A stretch of 64,000 nt of DNA from Streptosporangium saharense (GCF_014203715.1 NZ_JACHJP010000004.1:434001-498000); one strand, 5' to 3'. Positions 16,999-24,597 are shown, counted from the first letter of the stretch. Translations and numbers: made by a program. Notes: a model not told the origin generated them from the sequence alone.

Positions 16999-17018
16999 GA
17001 TTCAGGCATGTATGAATC
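16999..17018. promoter_or_regulatory. Inverted-repeat operator in a divergent promoter
   Basis: GATTCA (16999-17004) and TGAATC (17013-17018) form a perfect inverted repeat with an 8-base spacer. It lies between the ArsR-type gene and the aldo/keto reductase gene, a good place for the regulator to repress both. Confidence 0.55.
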
Positions 17019-17056
17019 AATGGCGGGCCAGCTTATCGCGCGGGGATCATCCCGCC

Positions 17057-17965
17057 ATGACCTCACAGACGATCACCGCAGCGGCATCGGGCACCTGGAA
17101 GCTCGGCGACCTGACGGTCAACCGGGTCGGTTTCGGCGCGATGCGCCTGCCGCAGTACGGCGAGGCGTTCGCACCCGATGCCGTTCCACGCGGCCGTGAC
17201 CAGGCGATCGGTGTGCTGCGCCGCGCGGCCGAGCTCGGCGTGAACCACATCGACACCGCTGCCTTCTACTTCTCGCCGCTGCGCTCGGCCAACGAGCTGA
17301 TCAACCAGGCGCTGGCCCCCTACCCGGACGACCTCGTCATCGCCACCAAGGTCGGACCGGGCCGCGATCCTTCGGGGCAATGGCTGCCGCACGCCACTCC
17401 CGAGCAGCTGCGCGGCCAGGTCGAGGAGAACCTGCGCCAGCTTGGCCGCGACCACCTCGACGTGGTGAACCTGCGCATCGTCGGGACCGATTCGATCGCC
17501 GAACGCTTCGGCGCGCTGGCCGAACTGCGCGAGGCCGGACTCATCCGTCACTTGGGCCTGTCCAACGTCCGTCCTCACCACCTCGCTGAGGCCCAGGCCA
17601 TCGCGCCGGTGGTCTGCGTCCAGAACATGTACGGCATCGGCGCATCGTCCGAGCAGAAGGAGTTCCTGGACCTCTGTGGTGAACAGCGCATCGCGTTCGT
17701 GCCGTTCTACGCGATCGCCGGCGCCGGACGCACCGCCGGTGCGACCACCGCCGACAGCCCGGAGGTACACACCATCGCTCGCGCCCACGGCGTGAGCGCA
17801 GCCCAGATCCGGCTGGCGTGGACGCTGCACCAGGGTTCCCACGTGCTGGCCATCCCCGGCACTGGCGACCTCGACCACCTCGTCCAGAATGTCGCCGCGG
17901 GCTCCCTGCGACTGTCGGAGGAAGAACTCCTTGCCCTGGACCCTCTCCATCACGAGACGGCATGA
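17057..17965 (+). CDS. Aldo/keto reductase
   Basis: About 302 residues from ATG 17057. This NADPH-dependent oxidoreductase family reduces aldehydes and ketones on a TIM barrel. Visible signatures: GVNHIDTAAFYFSPLRSANELI (catalytic Asp and Tyr), the catalytic Lys in VIATKVGPGRD, LDVVNLRI, IRHLGLSNVRPHHL and the C-terminal cofactor segment HVLAIPGTGDLDHLVQNV. An ATG at 17012 is in frame but overlaps the operator region, so 17057 is preferred. Divergent from an ArsR-type regulator. The substrate cannot be inferred. Confidence 0.9.
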   Translation: MTSQTITAAASGTWKLGDLTVNRVGFGAMRLPQYGEAFAPDAVPRGRDQAIGVLRRAAELGVNHIDTAAFYFSPLRSANELINQALAPYPDDLVIATKVGPGRDPSGQWLPHATPEQLRGQVEENLRQLGRDHLDVVNLRIVGTDSIAERFGALAELREAGLIRHLGLSNVRPHHLAEAQAIAPVVCVQNMYGIGASSEQKEFLDLCGEQRIAFVPFYAIAGAGRTAGATTADSPEVHTIARAHGVSAAQIRLAWTLHQGSHVLAIPGTGDLDHLVQNVAAGSLRLSEEELLALDPLHHETA

Positions 17966-17994
17966 GCAGGACCCCCATTGCATTGTGATTCACA

Positions 17995-18029
17995 TCAGAG
18001 GCCCCCACCGGGTTCCGGTGGGGCCTCTG
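17995..18029 (+). terminator. Second copy of the tRNA-Thr terminator hairpin
   Basis: CAGAGGCCCCCACC and GGTGGGGCCTCTG form a stem after the aldo/keto reductase gene. Its sequence matches the tRNA terminator at 15651-15686 at 34 of 36 positions, including the loop. The pair brackets a 2.3 kb segment with the ArsR and aldo/keto reductase genes. Confidence 0.75.
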
Positions 18030-18105
18030 TGTGTCTATCCGCGTGGCTGCGGATTGGAAGAGTCGGCCACTGGTGGTGGGTTGCTCCTCGTGGGAGGTTG
18101 ATGCA

Positions 18106-18510
18106 GTGAGTTCTGTAGACCAGCCTTCTTCGTGGTTCGACGCTCTATCCAGGCCGCAGCGGGTGACCGCAGTTGTTTTTGCACTGGTCGGTTCCGTAGG
18201 AGGGGCGGCCTATCTGCTGCTGGAACCGCCCACAACGCCCGCAGCGCTCTTTCTGATTTTTGCTTACATGCTGTTCAGCTTGATGGTTCTCAACGGCATC
18301 CCTCGTGTCCGTCTGTGGTTGGACGGGCGAGGCTATCTGCTCTACGCGGGCATCTTCGCCCTGTTCAAGGGAGCAGCGGGAGGGCTTCAGGCTCCCGCCC
18401 TCCGTATAGGCGTCTTCGCCGCGGGTGCGCTGATACTGGCCTATCTGATCGTCCGCATTGTCCGCATCGAACAGGGGCGGAAGCAGCGAATAGATCACAC
18501 CACGCCGTAG
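18106..18510 (+). CDS. Hypothetical membrane protein
   Basis: About 134 residues from GTG 18106, which has GGGAGG 8 bases upstream. Four probable membrane helices (around residues 20-40, 45-62, 72-88 and 95-115), then a short basic C-terminus (RIEQGRKQR). GC content is lower than in neighbouring genes, consistent with the nearby signs of an integration site. No family recognised. Confidence 0.65.
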   Translation: MSSVDQPSSWFDALSRPQRVTAVVFALVGSVGGAAYLLLEPPTTPAALFLIFAYMLFSLMVLNGIPRVRLWLDGRGYLLYAGIFALFKGAAGGLQAPALRIGVFAAGALILAYLIVRIVRIEQGRKQRIDHTTP

Positions 18511-18512
18511 CT

Positions 18513-18647
18513 TCCCCGCAGGTAGTTACGATTGTGACGATGGCGCCGCTCTGGGTGACGGCCCGGATCTGCTTGGGTAGACCAGCTCGGTTATGGACGT
18601 GCTGCGATGACCGATTGACTCGGCCGGGGTGGCGATCTTGCTGGTTG
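18513..18647 (-). pseudogene. Remnant of a tyrosine-recombinase (phage-type) integrase C-terminus
   Basis: On the minus strand the segment reads IATPAESIGHRSTSITELVY and then, after loss of one base, KQIRAVTQSGAIV. The usual end of actinobacterial integrases is, from family knowledge, GHRST.VTE.VYR.QIRPV.Q.GA. The GHRST histidine/arginine and the catalytic tyrosine in LVY are recognisable, but the frame is broken right after the tyrosine and nothing of the rest of the gene remains. It lies about 2.9 kb downstream of tRNA-Thr, a common integrase target. Confidence 0.7.
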
Positions 18648-18657
18648 AGTGGCGAAA

Positions 18658-18690
18658 ACGCCCCGAACGATCATCGTTCGGGGCGTTTTT
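18658..18690. terminator. Strong intrinsic terminator
   Basis: ACGCCCCGAACGA pairs perfectly with TCGTTCGGGGCGT around a 3-base loop, with AAAA before and TTTTT after. It works in both directions and separates the 18106 gene and integrase remnant from the fmdA operon. Confidence 0.9.
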
Positions 18691-18746
18691 GATCCTTGCT
18701 GACAGTGATGGTCCCACGCACTCGACTTCGATGTCGGTCCGGTGGT

Positions 18747-20003
18747 TCAGTTGAAGCTGGCGCGCGGTGCGCTGGTGCCCTGCGGGATTCGGAATGGGCC
18801 GGATGCGCCGGGGCGGACGTCGAAGTCGAAGATTGCGGTTGGTAGGTAGACGGTGGCGCAGGAGTTGGGGATGTCCACCACTCCCGAGAGTCGGCCCTCG
18901 ATCGGGGCGGCGCCGAGCAACAGGTATGCCTGCTCGGGGCTGTAGCCGAACGCCGTCAGGTAGTCGATCGCGTGCAGGCAGGCCCGCTGGTAGGACAGCT
19001 GCGAGTCGAGATAGCGCTGCTCGCCGTCCAGGGTGACGGACACGCCGGAGAAGGCCAGCCACTCGCTGTACTGAGGGTCTGTGCGGCCCGGCATGAAGAT
19101 GGCGTTCTCGCCGACACGGTACGTCTCCATGCCCCCCTTGATGACTTCGACCCGCAGGTCGATGAAGCCGCCCATCTCGATGGCACCGCAGAAGGTGATC
19201 TCGCCGTCGCCCTGTGAGAAGTGCAGGTCACCGAGCGACAGGTTCGCGCCGGATACGAACACCGGGTAGAAGATTCGGGAGCCCCGGGTGAGGTTCTTGA
19301 TGTCCTGGTTGCCGCCGTTCTCCCGCGGTGGCGCGGTGCGGGCCGCCTCGGACGCGACCCGGTCGAACTCGGACGAGGGGACAGCGCCGAGGATGGCGTC
19401 CTGGGGCTCGGGAGGCAGGGCCAGCGGCGGCACCCTCTGCGGGTCCGTGGCTATCAGCGCCGCCTCCCGCGCGTTCCATTTCGACAGCAGTGCCGGTGAC
19501 GGCGCGGTGCCCATGAGCCCGGGGTGGGTGATGCCGGTGAACGACACCGCCGGGATATGGCGTGATGTGGCGACCTGGCCAGAGAAGTCCCAGATCGCCT
19601 TGTAGGCGTCGGGGAACTGCTCGGTGAGGAACCCTCCGCCGTTCTTGGTGGGAAAGATCCCGGTGTAACCCCAGCCTTGACCGGCCAGCGGGCCGCTGTC
19701 CTCCTGGGGGATGGGCCCCAGGTCGAGGATGTCCACGACCAGCAGGTCGCCTGGCTCGGCCCCCTCGACCGCGAACGGGCCGCTGAGCGCGTGCACCGTC
19801 TTCAACGGAGCGTCACGGATGTCCTCGGCGGAGTCGTCGTTGTGGATCGCACCGTCGAACCACTCCCGGCAGTCGACCCGGAAGCTGTCGCCAGGCTTGA
19901 CCCGTGCCACAGGCGGGATCTCGGGGTGCCAACGGTTGTGGCCGATCTTGGCCTGGTCGGTGAACTTCTTCTTCGAGTCGAGCGGGAAAATCAACTCTGG
20001 CAC
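18747..20003 (-). CDS. fmdA: Formamidase / acetamidase
   Basis: 418 residues matching the FmdA/AmdA family, which hydrolyses formamide or short amides to the acid and ammonia. Diagnostic stretches are MPELIFPLDSKKKFTDQ at the start, HNRWHPEIPPVARVKPGD, FRVDCREWFDGAIHNDDSA, GWGYTGIFPTKNGGGFL and GDLHFSQGDGEITFCGAIEMGG (metal-binding region). Full length, cytoplasmic. The fmdB-like gene lies 30 bases upstream on the same strand, so the two form an operon for nitrogen or carbon scavenging. Confidence 0.92.
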   Translation of the reverse strand: MPELIFPLDSKKKFTDQAKIGHNRWHPEIPPVARVKPGDSFRVDCREWFDGAIHNDDSAEDIRDAPLKTVHALSGPFAVEGAEPGDLLVVDILDLGPIPQEDSGPLAGQGWGYTGIFPTKNGGGFLTEQFPDAYKAIWDFSGQVATSRHIPAVSFTGITHPGLMGTAPSPALLSKWNAREAALIATDPQRVPPLALPPEPQDAILGAVPSSEFDRVASEAARTAPPRENGGNQDIKNLTRGSRIFYPVFVSGANLSLGDLHFSQGDGEITFCGAIEMGGFIDLRVEVIKGGMETYRVGENAIFMPGRTDPQYSEWLAFSGVSVTLDGEQRYLDSQLSYQRACLHAIDYLTAFGYSPEQAYLLLGAAPIEGRLSGVVDIPNSCATVYLPTAIFDFDVRPGASGPFRIPQGTSAPRASFN

Positions 20004-20033
20004 GGCTGGATTCCTTTCGGCACTGCGGGACGG

Positions 20034-20315
20034 TCACGGCCGCGGCAGGCGGCGGGTGGCGGGATGGATGGCCACCGCGCCTCTGGTACGGCGCTGCGGC
20101 AGGGACGTGACGACTTCGGGCTCGGAGGCGCTGCGCTCCGCGCGCTGCAACTGTTTGGACACGGCGGTCGGAATGCGCGCCAGCATCGGCGCTGAGAACG
20201 TCCGCGTCGAGACCGCGCCGCAGTCCGGGCACGGCACCGCAGCGGGTGCGGTACCCATCGGAAAACTGGCCTCAATTTCAGAGCAATGCGGACATCGGTA
20301 CGCATATACCGTCAT
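20034..20315 (-). CDS. fmdB: FmdB-family zinc ribbon protein
   Basis: 93 residues. The first 40 form an FmdB zinc ribbon: MTVYAYRCPHCSEIEASFPMG with one CxxC and VPCPDCGAVSTRTFSAP with the second CxxC. The rest is basic and poorly conserved. FmdB was first linked to regulation of formamidase in Methylophilus; the position directly before fmdA agrees with that. AAGG lies upstream of the ATG. Confidence 0.88.
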   Translation of the reverse strand: MTVYAYRCPHCSEIEASFPMGTAPAAVPCPDCGAVSTRTFSAPMLARIPTAVSKQLQRAERSASEPEVVTSLPQRRTRGAVAIHPATRRLPRP

Positions 20316-20728
20316 AGCATGCGCCCTTCGAGCGAATTCAAGCCGGTCCTCCCTGGTCGTGGTTCCTCTCTATCGATGTACCTCGGGAAGCAGTCTCAGA
20401 GTCTGATGTATCCGCAATTTAACGTTTGAACTGAATGCAATCCGTCTCACTTTTGCCAACTTGCTCACGCAGTAAGGTAGATCGCTCGGTTCATAGGCGG
20501 AAATATGGGGATATGTTTCTTCGTGTTGAATATATGAACTATGTTGCTGTTTGCCGACCAGGCTCTCCTGAAGCGGCCATGACCCATCCCACGGCCCCTC
20601 GCCGTGCCCGGGTCACGTTCACAGAGGTGCGATCCCGTACAGCGACGCCGTCTCACGTGAAGCCCGACGCGCGGCACGCCCCAATGCGTCAGCGGCGTAG
20701 CAGGGGCATGGACGCCTTCCAGCCCTGG
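20316..20728 (-). promoter_or_regulatory. AT-rich intergenic region upstream of fmdBA; no gene seen
   Basis: About 410 bases with AT-rich stretches at about 20380-20560 that contrast sharply with the chromosome average. It must hold the fmdBA promoter. Open frames here lack gene-like composition, and no tRNA or clear terminator was seen. The compositional dip may reflect past insertion. Confidence 0.5.
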
Positions 20729-21391
20729 TCAGGCCCGGTCGGTCTGCTCCCCGTCTGGATCTTCGGTGGAGCGCCTGGGCTTCACCGTGATCTCCCATCG
20801 GTGACGGAGCCACTCCACTCCGATGTGGAAGCCGATGATGGTCGGCAGCGTGTAGAACGCCGAGCCCCACCCCTGCGACCGGTGTACGTTCACCGCGGCG
20901 AAGACCAGCAGGGGGCCGAGAGGCCACCAGGTGCGCCGGTTGGAGGCCAGCACCCAGCGCGCACTCCTCACCAGCAGCCCGCCGAGGTCGTACAGGCGCA
21001 TTTGTACGGCAGCGGCCACCAGGCCGAGGCCGTAGCGGCTCGGCCGTGGGCTCTCGGTGAGGGCCGCTCGCCAGTCCTCGGCCTGCCATGACCGGCTTCG
21101 ACCATTGATCCATACGGCGACGGCCAGCGGGGCGGCGACTCTCGTCCGTCCTGCGATACGGCGAAGCCGCCGGGCGAGGTTTCCGGCGTCCACGACGGTG
21201 GAGAGGGAAGGGGCGATGGCGACGACAACAGCGACCACGGCGGCGACATTGCCGGTGCCGACATCGGTGAAGGCGGCGACGACGTTACGCACGGTCATGA
21301 CACCGCCGATGGCGGCGGCGACGGCCATGACGGCGGCGATGAACACGGTGACAGCACTGGGAGAGCGGCGCCTACGGGAAACGCTTCTCAA
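20729..21391 (-). CDS. Membrane protein coupled to PadR regulator (paralogue 1)
   Basis: About 220 residues from TTG 21391, whose codon overlaps the PadR stop (TTGA) and has GGGAGG upstream; the second copy of this gene in the window starts with the same kind of overlap. Four to five membrane helices. The C-terminal half (WQAEDWRAALTESPRPSRYGLGL, MRLYDLGGLLVRSARWVLASN, TWWPLGPLLVFAAVNVHRSQGWGSAFYTLPT) is nearly the same as in the paralogue at 42487-43116. Function unknown, probably the output controlled by PadR. Confidence 0.8.
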   Translation of the reverse strand: MRSVSRRRRSPSAVTVFIAAVMAVAAAIGGVMTVRNVVAAFTDVGTGNVAAVVAVVVAIAPSLSTVVDAGNLARRLRRIAGRTRVAAPLAVAVWINGRSRSWQAEDWRAALTESPRPSRYGLGLVAAAVQMRLYDLGGLLVRSARWVLASNRRTWWPLGPLLVFAAVNVHRSQGWGSAFYTLPTIIGFHIGVEWLRHRWEITVKPRRSTEDPDGEQTDRA

Positions 21392-21717
21392 TGCCGCGCA
21401 CCTCCCGGCGCCCATTTCCAGCGCGGCAGCCGTTCTCGTACGGCACGCAGGGCGGCGTACTGTTGGCGGCCGGTGCCGGACAGGGTGTAGAAACGGCGCC
21501 GTGGCCGGTCTTCAGATACTCCGGTCTCCCACGTGGCAGTGATCCATCTGGCCTTTTCCAGGCGTTCCAGAAGCGGGTAGACGATTCCGGGGCCGAGTCC
21601 GGTCTCTTCGGTGATCCGATATCCCCATAGTGGATCGTCGGGGCCGGTGGCCAGGAACAGGTCCAGAACAAGGCGCGTGGTGGTGGTCAGGCGGACTTTT
21701 GGTGCTGGTTCAGTCAT
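21388..21717 (-). CDS. PadR-family transcriptional regulator (paralogue 1)
   Basis: 109 residues. The PadR winged helix is clear: TTTTRLVLDLFL, LWGYRITEETGLGPGIVYPLLERLEKARWIT, then RRRFYTLSGTGRQQY. Unlike larger PadR proteins it has almost no C-terminal dimerisation extension. It overlaps the membrane protein gene by 4 bases. An inverted repeat 23 bases upstream of its ATG, shared with the second PadR gene of this window, suggests autorepression. Confidence 0.9.
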   Translation of the reverse strand: MTEPAPKVRLTTTTRLVLDLFLATGPDDPLWGYRITEETGLGPGIVYPLLERLEKARWITATWETGVSEDRPRRRFYTLSGTGRQQYAALRAVRERLPRWKWAPGGARH

Positions 21718-21739
21718 CGCCTTCCCTTCCTCAGCCCTG

Positions 21740-21753
21740 TGTCGAGAACGATA
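21740..21753. promoter_or_regulatory. Candidate PadR operator 1
   Basis: TGTCG-AGAA-CGATA, an almost perfect inverted repeat just upstream of the PadR gene. A matching TATCG-N4-CGATA site stands before the paralogous PadR gene at 43459-43472. Confidence 0.55.
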
Positions 21754-21905
21754 CGCGGCGAGGTGGCTACACGGTCCTGTCCGGATGGTCTGACCGCTGG
21801 CACCCGGCGCGACAGGGTCAGCCGCTCGGCGAGGAGGTGGAGGGGATGGTTCTGCTCTGCGCGGATCGGGGTGAACGTGGAGGCGTCGTCTCCCTAAAGT
21901 GAGGT

Positions 21906-22262
21906 ATGGCCTCTTCTGTCTCGCCGCTTCGTCCCGTGGTTGATCGGGGTAACTCCAAGCCGGCCCCGGCTCGTGAGCCGTTGTGGCGGCATGCGCTTGG
22001 GGAGTGTCTCAGGGGGCTTCGCCATGAGCGGGGCGAGAAGTTGAGTGAGACGGCACGGCGCGCCGGGGTTTCGCCGCAGTATCTCTCCGAGATGGAGCGG
22101 GGCCTCAAGGAGCCGTCGAGCGAGATGATCGCCGCGGTCGCCGGCGCGCTGGATGTGACGCTGATCGATCTGACCCTTGCCGTCGCCGACAGCCTGCGGT
22201 CCGCTCAGAGCGACGTGTCGAGGGGTGCTACCTGCTCGGCGGCGTACGCCCTGGCCGCGTAG
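21906..22262 (+). CDS. popR: XRE-type regulator of clp genes, PopR/ClgR-like
   Basis: 118 residues with one helix-turn-helix (about residues 30-85): CLRGLRHERGEKLSETARRAGVSPQYLSEMERGLKEPSSEMI, then the family segment ALDVTLIDLTL. In Streptomyces lividans PopR activates the clpP3 clpP4 operon and is itself degraded by ClpP1/ClpP2, which recognise two alanines at its C-terminus. This protein ends in ALAA, keeping that degron. It converges on two clpP genes with only 15 bases between the stops. The ClgR-like alternative cannot be excluded, but the neighbouring clpP pair favours PopR. Confidence 0.82.
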   Translation: MASSVSPLRPVVDRGNSKPAPAREPLWRHALGECLRGLRHERGEKLSETARRAGVSPQYLSEMERGLKEPSSEMIAAVAGALDVTLIDLTLAVADSLRSAQSDVSRGATCSAAYALAA

Positions 22263-22277
22263 CGTGGCCTGAAGGGG

Positions 22278-22865
22278 TTACCGCTCCTCGATGATCTGGT
22301 CGAGGAGTCCGTACTCCAGGGCCGCGGTCGCGGTGAACACGCGGTCGTGGTCGGTGTCGGCGCGCAGGGTCTCGATCGTCTGGCCGGTGTGCCGCGACAG
22401 GATGCGCTCGATGTCCGCTCGGACGCGGACGACCTCGTCGGCCTGCAGGATGAGGTCGGGGATCGCGCCGCGCCCCTGGGCGGCCGGTTGGTGCAGGATC
22501 ACTCGTGCGTGCGGGAGGGCGGCACGCTTTCCCTCGGTGCCCGCGGCGAGGAGGACGGCGCCCACCGCGACGGCCTGTCCGACGCAGGTCGTTGAGACCC
22601 GGGGGCGGATGTAGCGCATGGTGTCGTAGATCGCGAGCATCGCGCTCGGGTCCCCGCCCTCGCAGTTGATGTAGAACTGTATTTCGGCATCGGGATTGTC
22701 CGACTCCAGGAAAATCAGTTGTGCGATGAGCGCGTTCGCGACGCCAGCGTCGATCGCGGTGCCCAGATAGACGATTCGCTCGGTGAGCAGGTGCGAGTAG
22801 ACATCCATGACGCGTTCGCCGCGAGGGTTCTGGGCGATGACGTTCGGGATCGTGTATGTGCTCAC
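22278..22865 (-). CDS. clpP: ClpP-like subunit lacking the catalytic serine
   Basis: About 195 residues from GTG 22865, overlapping the stop of the upstream clpP (GTGA). The fold is a full ClpP, with LLTERIVYLGTAID, EIQFYINCEGGDPSAMLAIYDTM, GKRAALPHARVILHQP and EYGLLDQI. In normal ClpP the active-site segment reads GQAASMGA; here it is GQAVAVGA, so the nucleophile Ser is Ala (residue 100). The oxyanion loop SPGGS has become CEGGD. The His in ILHQP and the Asp in GLLD remain. It should be proteolytically inactive, like ClpR, and probably forms mixed rings with the active subunit encoded next to it. Length is full, so this is not a degraded gene. Confidence 0.88.
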   Translation of the reverse strand: MSTYTIPNVIAQNPRGERVMDVYSHLLTERIVYLGTAIDAGVANALIAQLIFLESDNPDAEIQFYINCEGGDPSAMLAIYDTMRYIRPRVSTTCVGQAVAVGAVLLAAGTEGKRAALPHARVILHQPAAQGRGAIPDLILQADEVVRVRADIERILSRHTGQTIETLRADTDHDRVFTATAALEYGLLDQIIEER

Positions 22866-23488
22866 TGGTCGACTCCTTCTGAAATGCCGAATCCGAGCCG
22901 CGGGCGATTGCGCGGCGCGATTTCGTCGAAATTCTGCACGATCGCATCGATGAAGCCGTAGTTCAGTGCTTCCTGCGCCGTGTACCAACGGTCGTGCAGG
23001 GAGTCCTCGAAGATGCGATCGATGGGCTGGCCCGTGTCCTCGGCGATGAGACCGAGCACCGTGTCGCGGGTGTGCCGCAGGTCGTTGGCCTGCAGTTCGA
23101 TGTCGACGGCGGTGCCACCGATCCCCGCGGAGCCCTGGTGCATCAGGACGCGTGAGTGCGGAAGGGCGCGGCGCTTCCCCCTGGCCCCCGACGACAGCAG
23201 GAACTGCCCGGCGCTGTAGGCGATCCCCAGAACGAGGGTCGAAACGTCACAGGGAATGAGCCGGATGACGTCGCGGATCGCGAGCATCGAGGGAACAGAA
23301 CCGCCCGGGGAGTGAATCCACAGTGCGATGTCCGATGACGCGTCCTGCGTGGCGAGCGCTATCAGTTGCGTGGCCAGAAGTGTCCCGTTGTCATCGTCGA
23401 GAGGACCGTCGAGAACGAGAACACGCTGCTCGTAGAGTTCGCGCCTTGCCCGCGCGTCGAACATTGGAAGACTCGATTGTTCGCTCAT
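22862..23488 (-). CDS. clpP: ATP-dependent Clp protease proteolytic subunit (active)
   Basis: About 208 residues from ATG 23488. Clp peptidase forms a 14-mer chamber fed by Clp ATPases. The nucleophile is present in VLGIAYSAGQFLLSSG (Ser 92), the His in RALPHSRVLMHQG and the Asp in ALNYGFIDAI; the oxyanion loop HSPGGSVPSM is normal. First gene of a two-gene operon with an inactive ClpP, overlapping it by 4 bases. Together with PopR this matches the clpP3-clpP4-popR set of Streptomyces, which takes over when ClpP1/ClpP2 fails. Confidence 0.9.
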   Translation of the reverse strand: MSEQSSLPMFDARARRELYEQRVLVLDGPLDDDNGTLLATQLIALATQDASSDIALWIHSPGGSVPSMLAIRDVIRLIPCDVSTLVLGIAYSAGQFLLSSGARGKRRALPHSRVLMHQGSAGIGGTAVDIELQANDLRHTRDTVLGLIAEDTGQPIDRIFEDSLHDRWYTAQEALNYGFIDAIVQNFDEIAPRNRPRLGFGISEGVDQ

Positions 23489-23545
23489 GCGTCCATCATG
23501 TGAGGCGGTTCGGACCGGAGTCGACGTAATCTGCCTGGGGCGGAT

Positions 23546-23558
23546 CTGCTCTGAGCAG
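23546..23558. promoter_or_regulatory. Candidate operator upstream of the clpP pair
   Basis: CTGCTC-T-GAGCAG, a perfect 6-base inverted repeat with a one-base centre, 58 bases upstream of the clpP ATG. It is the best candidate for a PopR/ClgR-type site here; the known box sequence was not matched, so this is speculative. Confidence 0.3.
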
Positions 23559-23668
23559 CGTGAACCCGATTTCCGGCCCGGCTCGGGGGCGTCGAGCCCC
23601 GGACGGAGAGATCGGCCTGGGCGACCGAGGGCGCGCGTGTTCGGGAGGCGGCTCGTAGGATCACGGCC

Positions 23669-23929
23669 ATGAAGGTCGTCGGTGTCCCCGTGCAGGTGTG
23701 GGGTGTGGTCGCGCTGGTCCTGGCCGTGGTGTGGGCGTTCGTGTGGCCCCAGCGCGACGTCGATGGGCTGGCCTATCTGATCCTGCGCTGGGGGCACGCG
23801 CTGGTATGGCTGTTGCTGGCGGTCACGGCGTTCCTTGCACCTGCCGCGTCGACGGCCGCGAAGAGAACGGGCATGGCCGCCGGGGTGGTCTACTTCGCGT
23901 TCCTGGCCACGATCACGATCACCGGCTGA
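23669..23929 (+). CDS. Small membrane protein
   Basis: 86 residues with three hydrophobic helices (about residues 8-25, 36-56 and 66-84). No charged catalytic motif. It is divergent from the clpP operon. Composition and start (ATG after AGGATCACGGCC) are gene-like. Function unknown. Confidence 0.6.
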   Translation: MKVVGVPVQVWGVVALVLAVVWAFVWPQRDVDGLAYLILRWGHALVWLLLAVTAFLAPAASTAAKRTGMAAGVVYFAFLATITITG

Positions 23930-24159
23930 CATCCGTTCTGAAGGGAAGGCTCTGCCGTACACCGACCCGGGCGCTGGTGTGCGCGACGGTCCGGGCTTTT
24001 CGGCCTGGGTGACAAGCTCGTGAATCTGGGTGCGGGCTGCCGAGCGCGGGCTTGAGACGAGGCGGTTGGTTGGCTACCGCATTGCTCTGGCGGGGTTCGC
24101 TCCGAGTTGATTACTGCCATGGTTTGGACAGTTTGTGATCGTGAAGCTCAGCGACGTGG

Positions 24160-24597
24160 ATGTGGATTGTGGATCTCTCGCGTGTGGAGGGCCAGCGCCT
24201 GGTCGCGGTCATCGGAGCCCTGTTCGTCCATGGGTCCGATGCCCCGGAGCTGTCCCACGTCTGGCTTCGGCTGGAGTCGGTGACCCTCCTGGTTCGTGTC
24301 GCCGCTGATTGGACGCTGCGGATCGAACCGGACGAGCCCGAGGAGAGTTACACCATGCCGGAGTGGGACAGCCGTGTCGACGTCGTCCCGGCCTCTGACG
24401 GGGTGCCGTTCGTGCGCCATGTCGGGGAACGGCTTGTGCGGGTGGTCGAGTGGTTCGATGTCGAGGACCACGACGAGTTGATGGAGGCGGAGTTCGTCTT
24501 CGACACGGGAAGCGTGGTCGCCTGGAGCTTCGGGGGCGATCTGCACCTGGCCGGAGGCCACGAACGTGTTCTTGGCGGTGGGGATCCCGCGCGGTGA
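24160..24597 (+). CDS. Hypothetical protein
   Basis: 145 residues, acidic, no signal peptide or membrane helix. Beta-rich segments such as LSHVWLRLESVTLLVRVAADWTLRI and ELMEAEFVFDTGSVVAWSFGGDLHLAGG suggest a small soluble beta domain. No recognised family. Strong GC third-position bias supports coding. Confidence 0.6.
   Translation: MWIVDLSRVEGQRLVAVIGALFVHGSDAPELSHVWLRLESVTLLVRVAADWTLRIEPDEPEESYTMPEWDSRVDVVPASDGVPFVRHVGERLVRVVEWFDVEDHDELMEAEFVFDTGSVVAWSFGGDLHLAGGHERVLGGGDPAR

Noticed and set aside
15651..18029. Repeated hairpin sequences as a CRISPR-like or transposon array
   Set aside because: Only two copies exist, 2.3 kb apart, and each is a GC-rich stem-loop with terminator character after a transcription unit.
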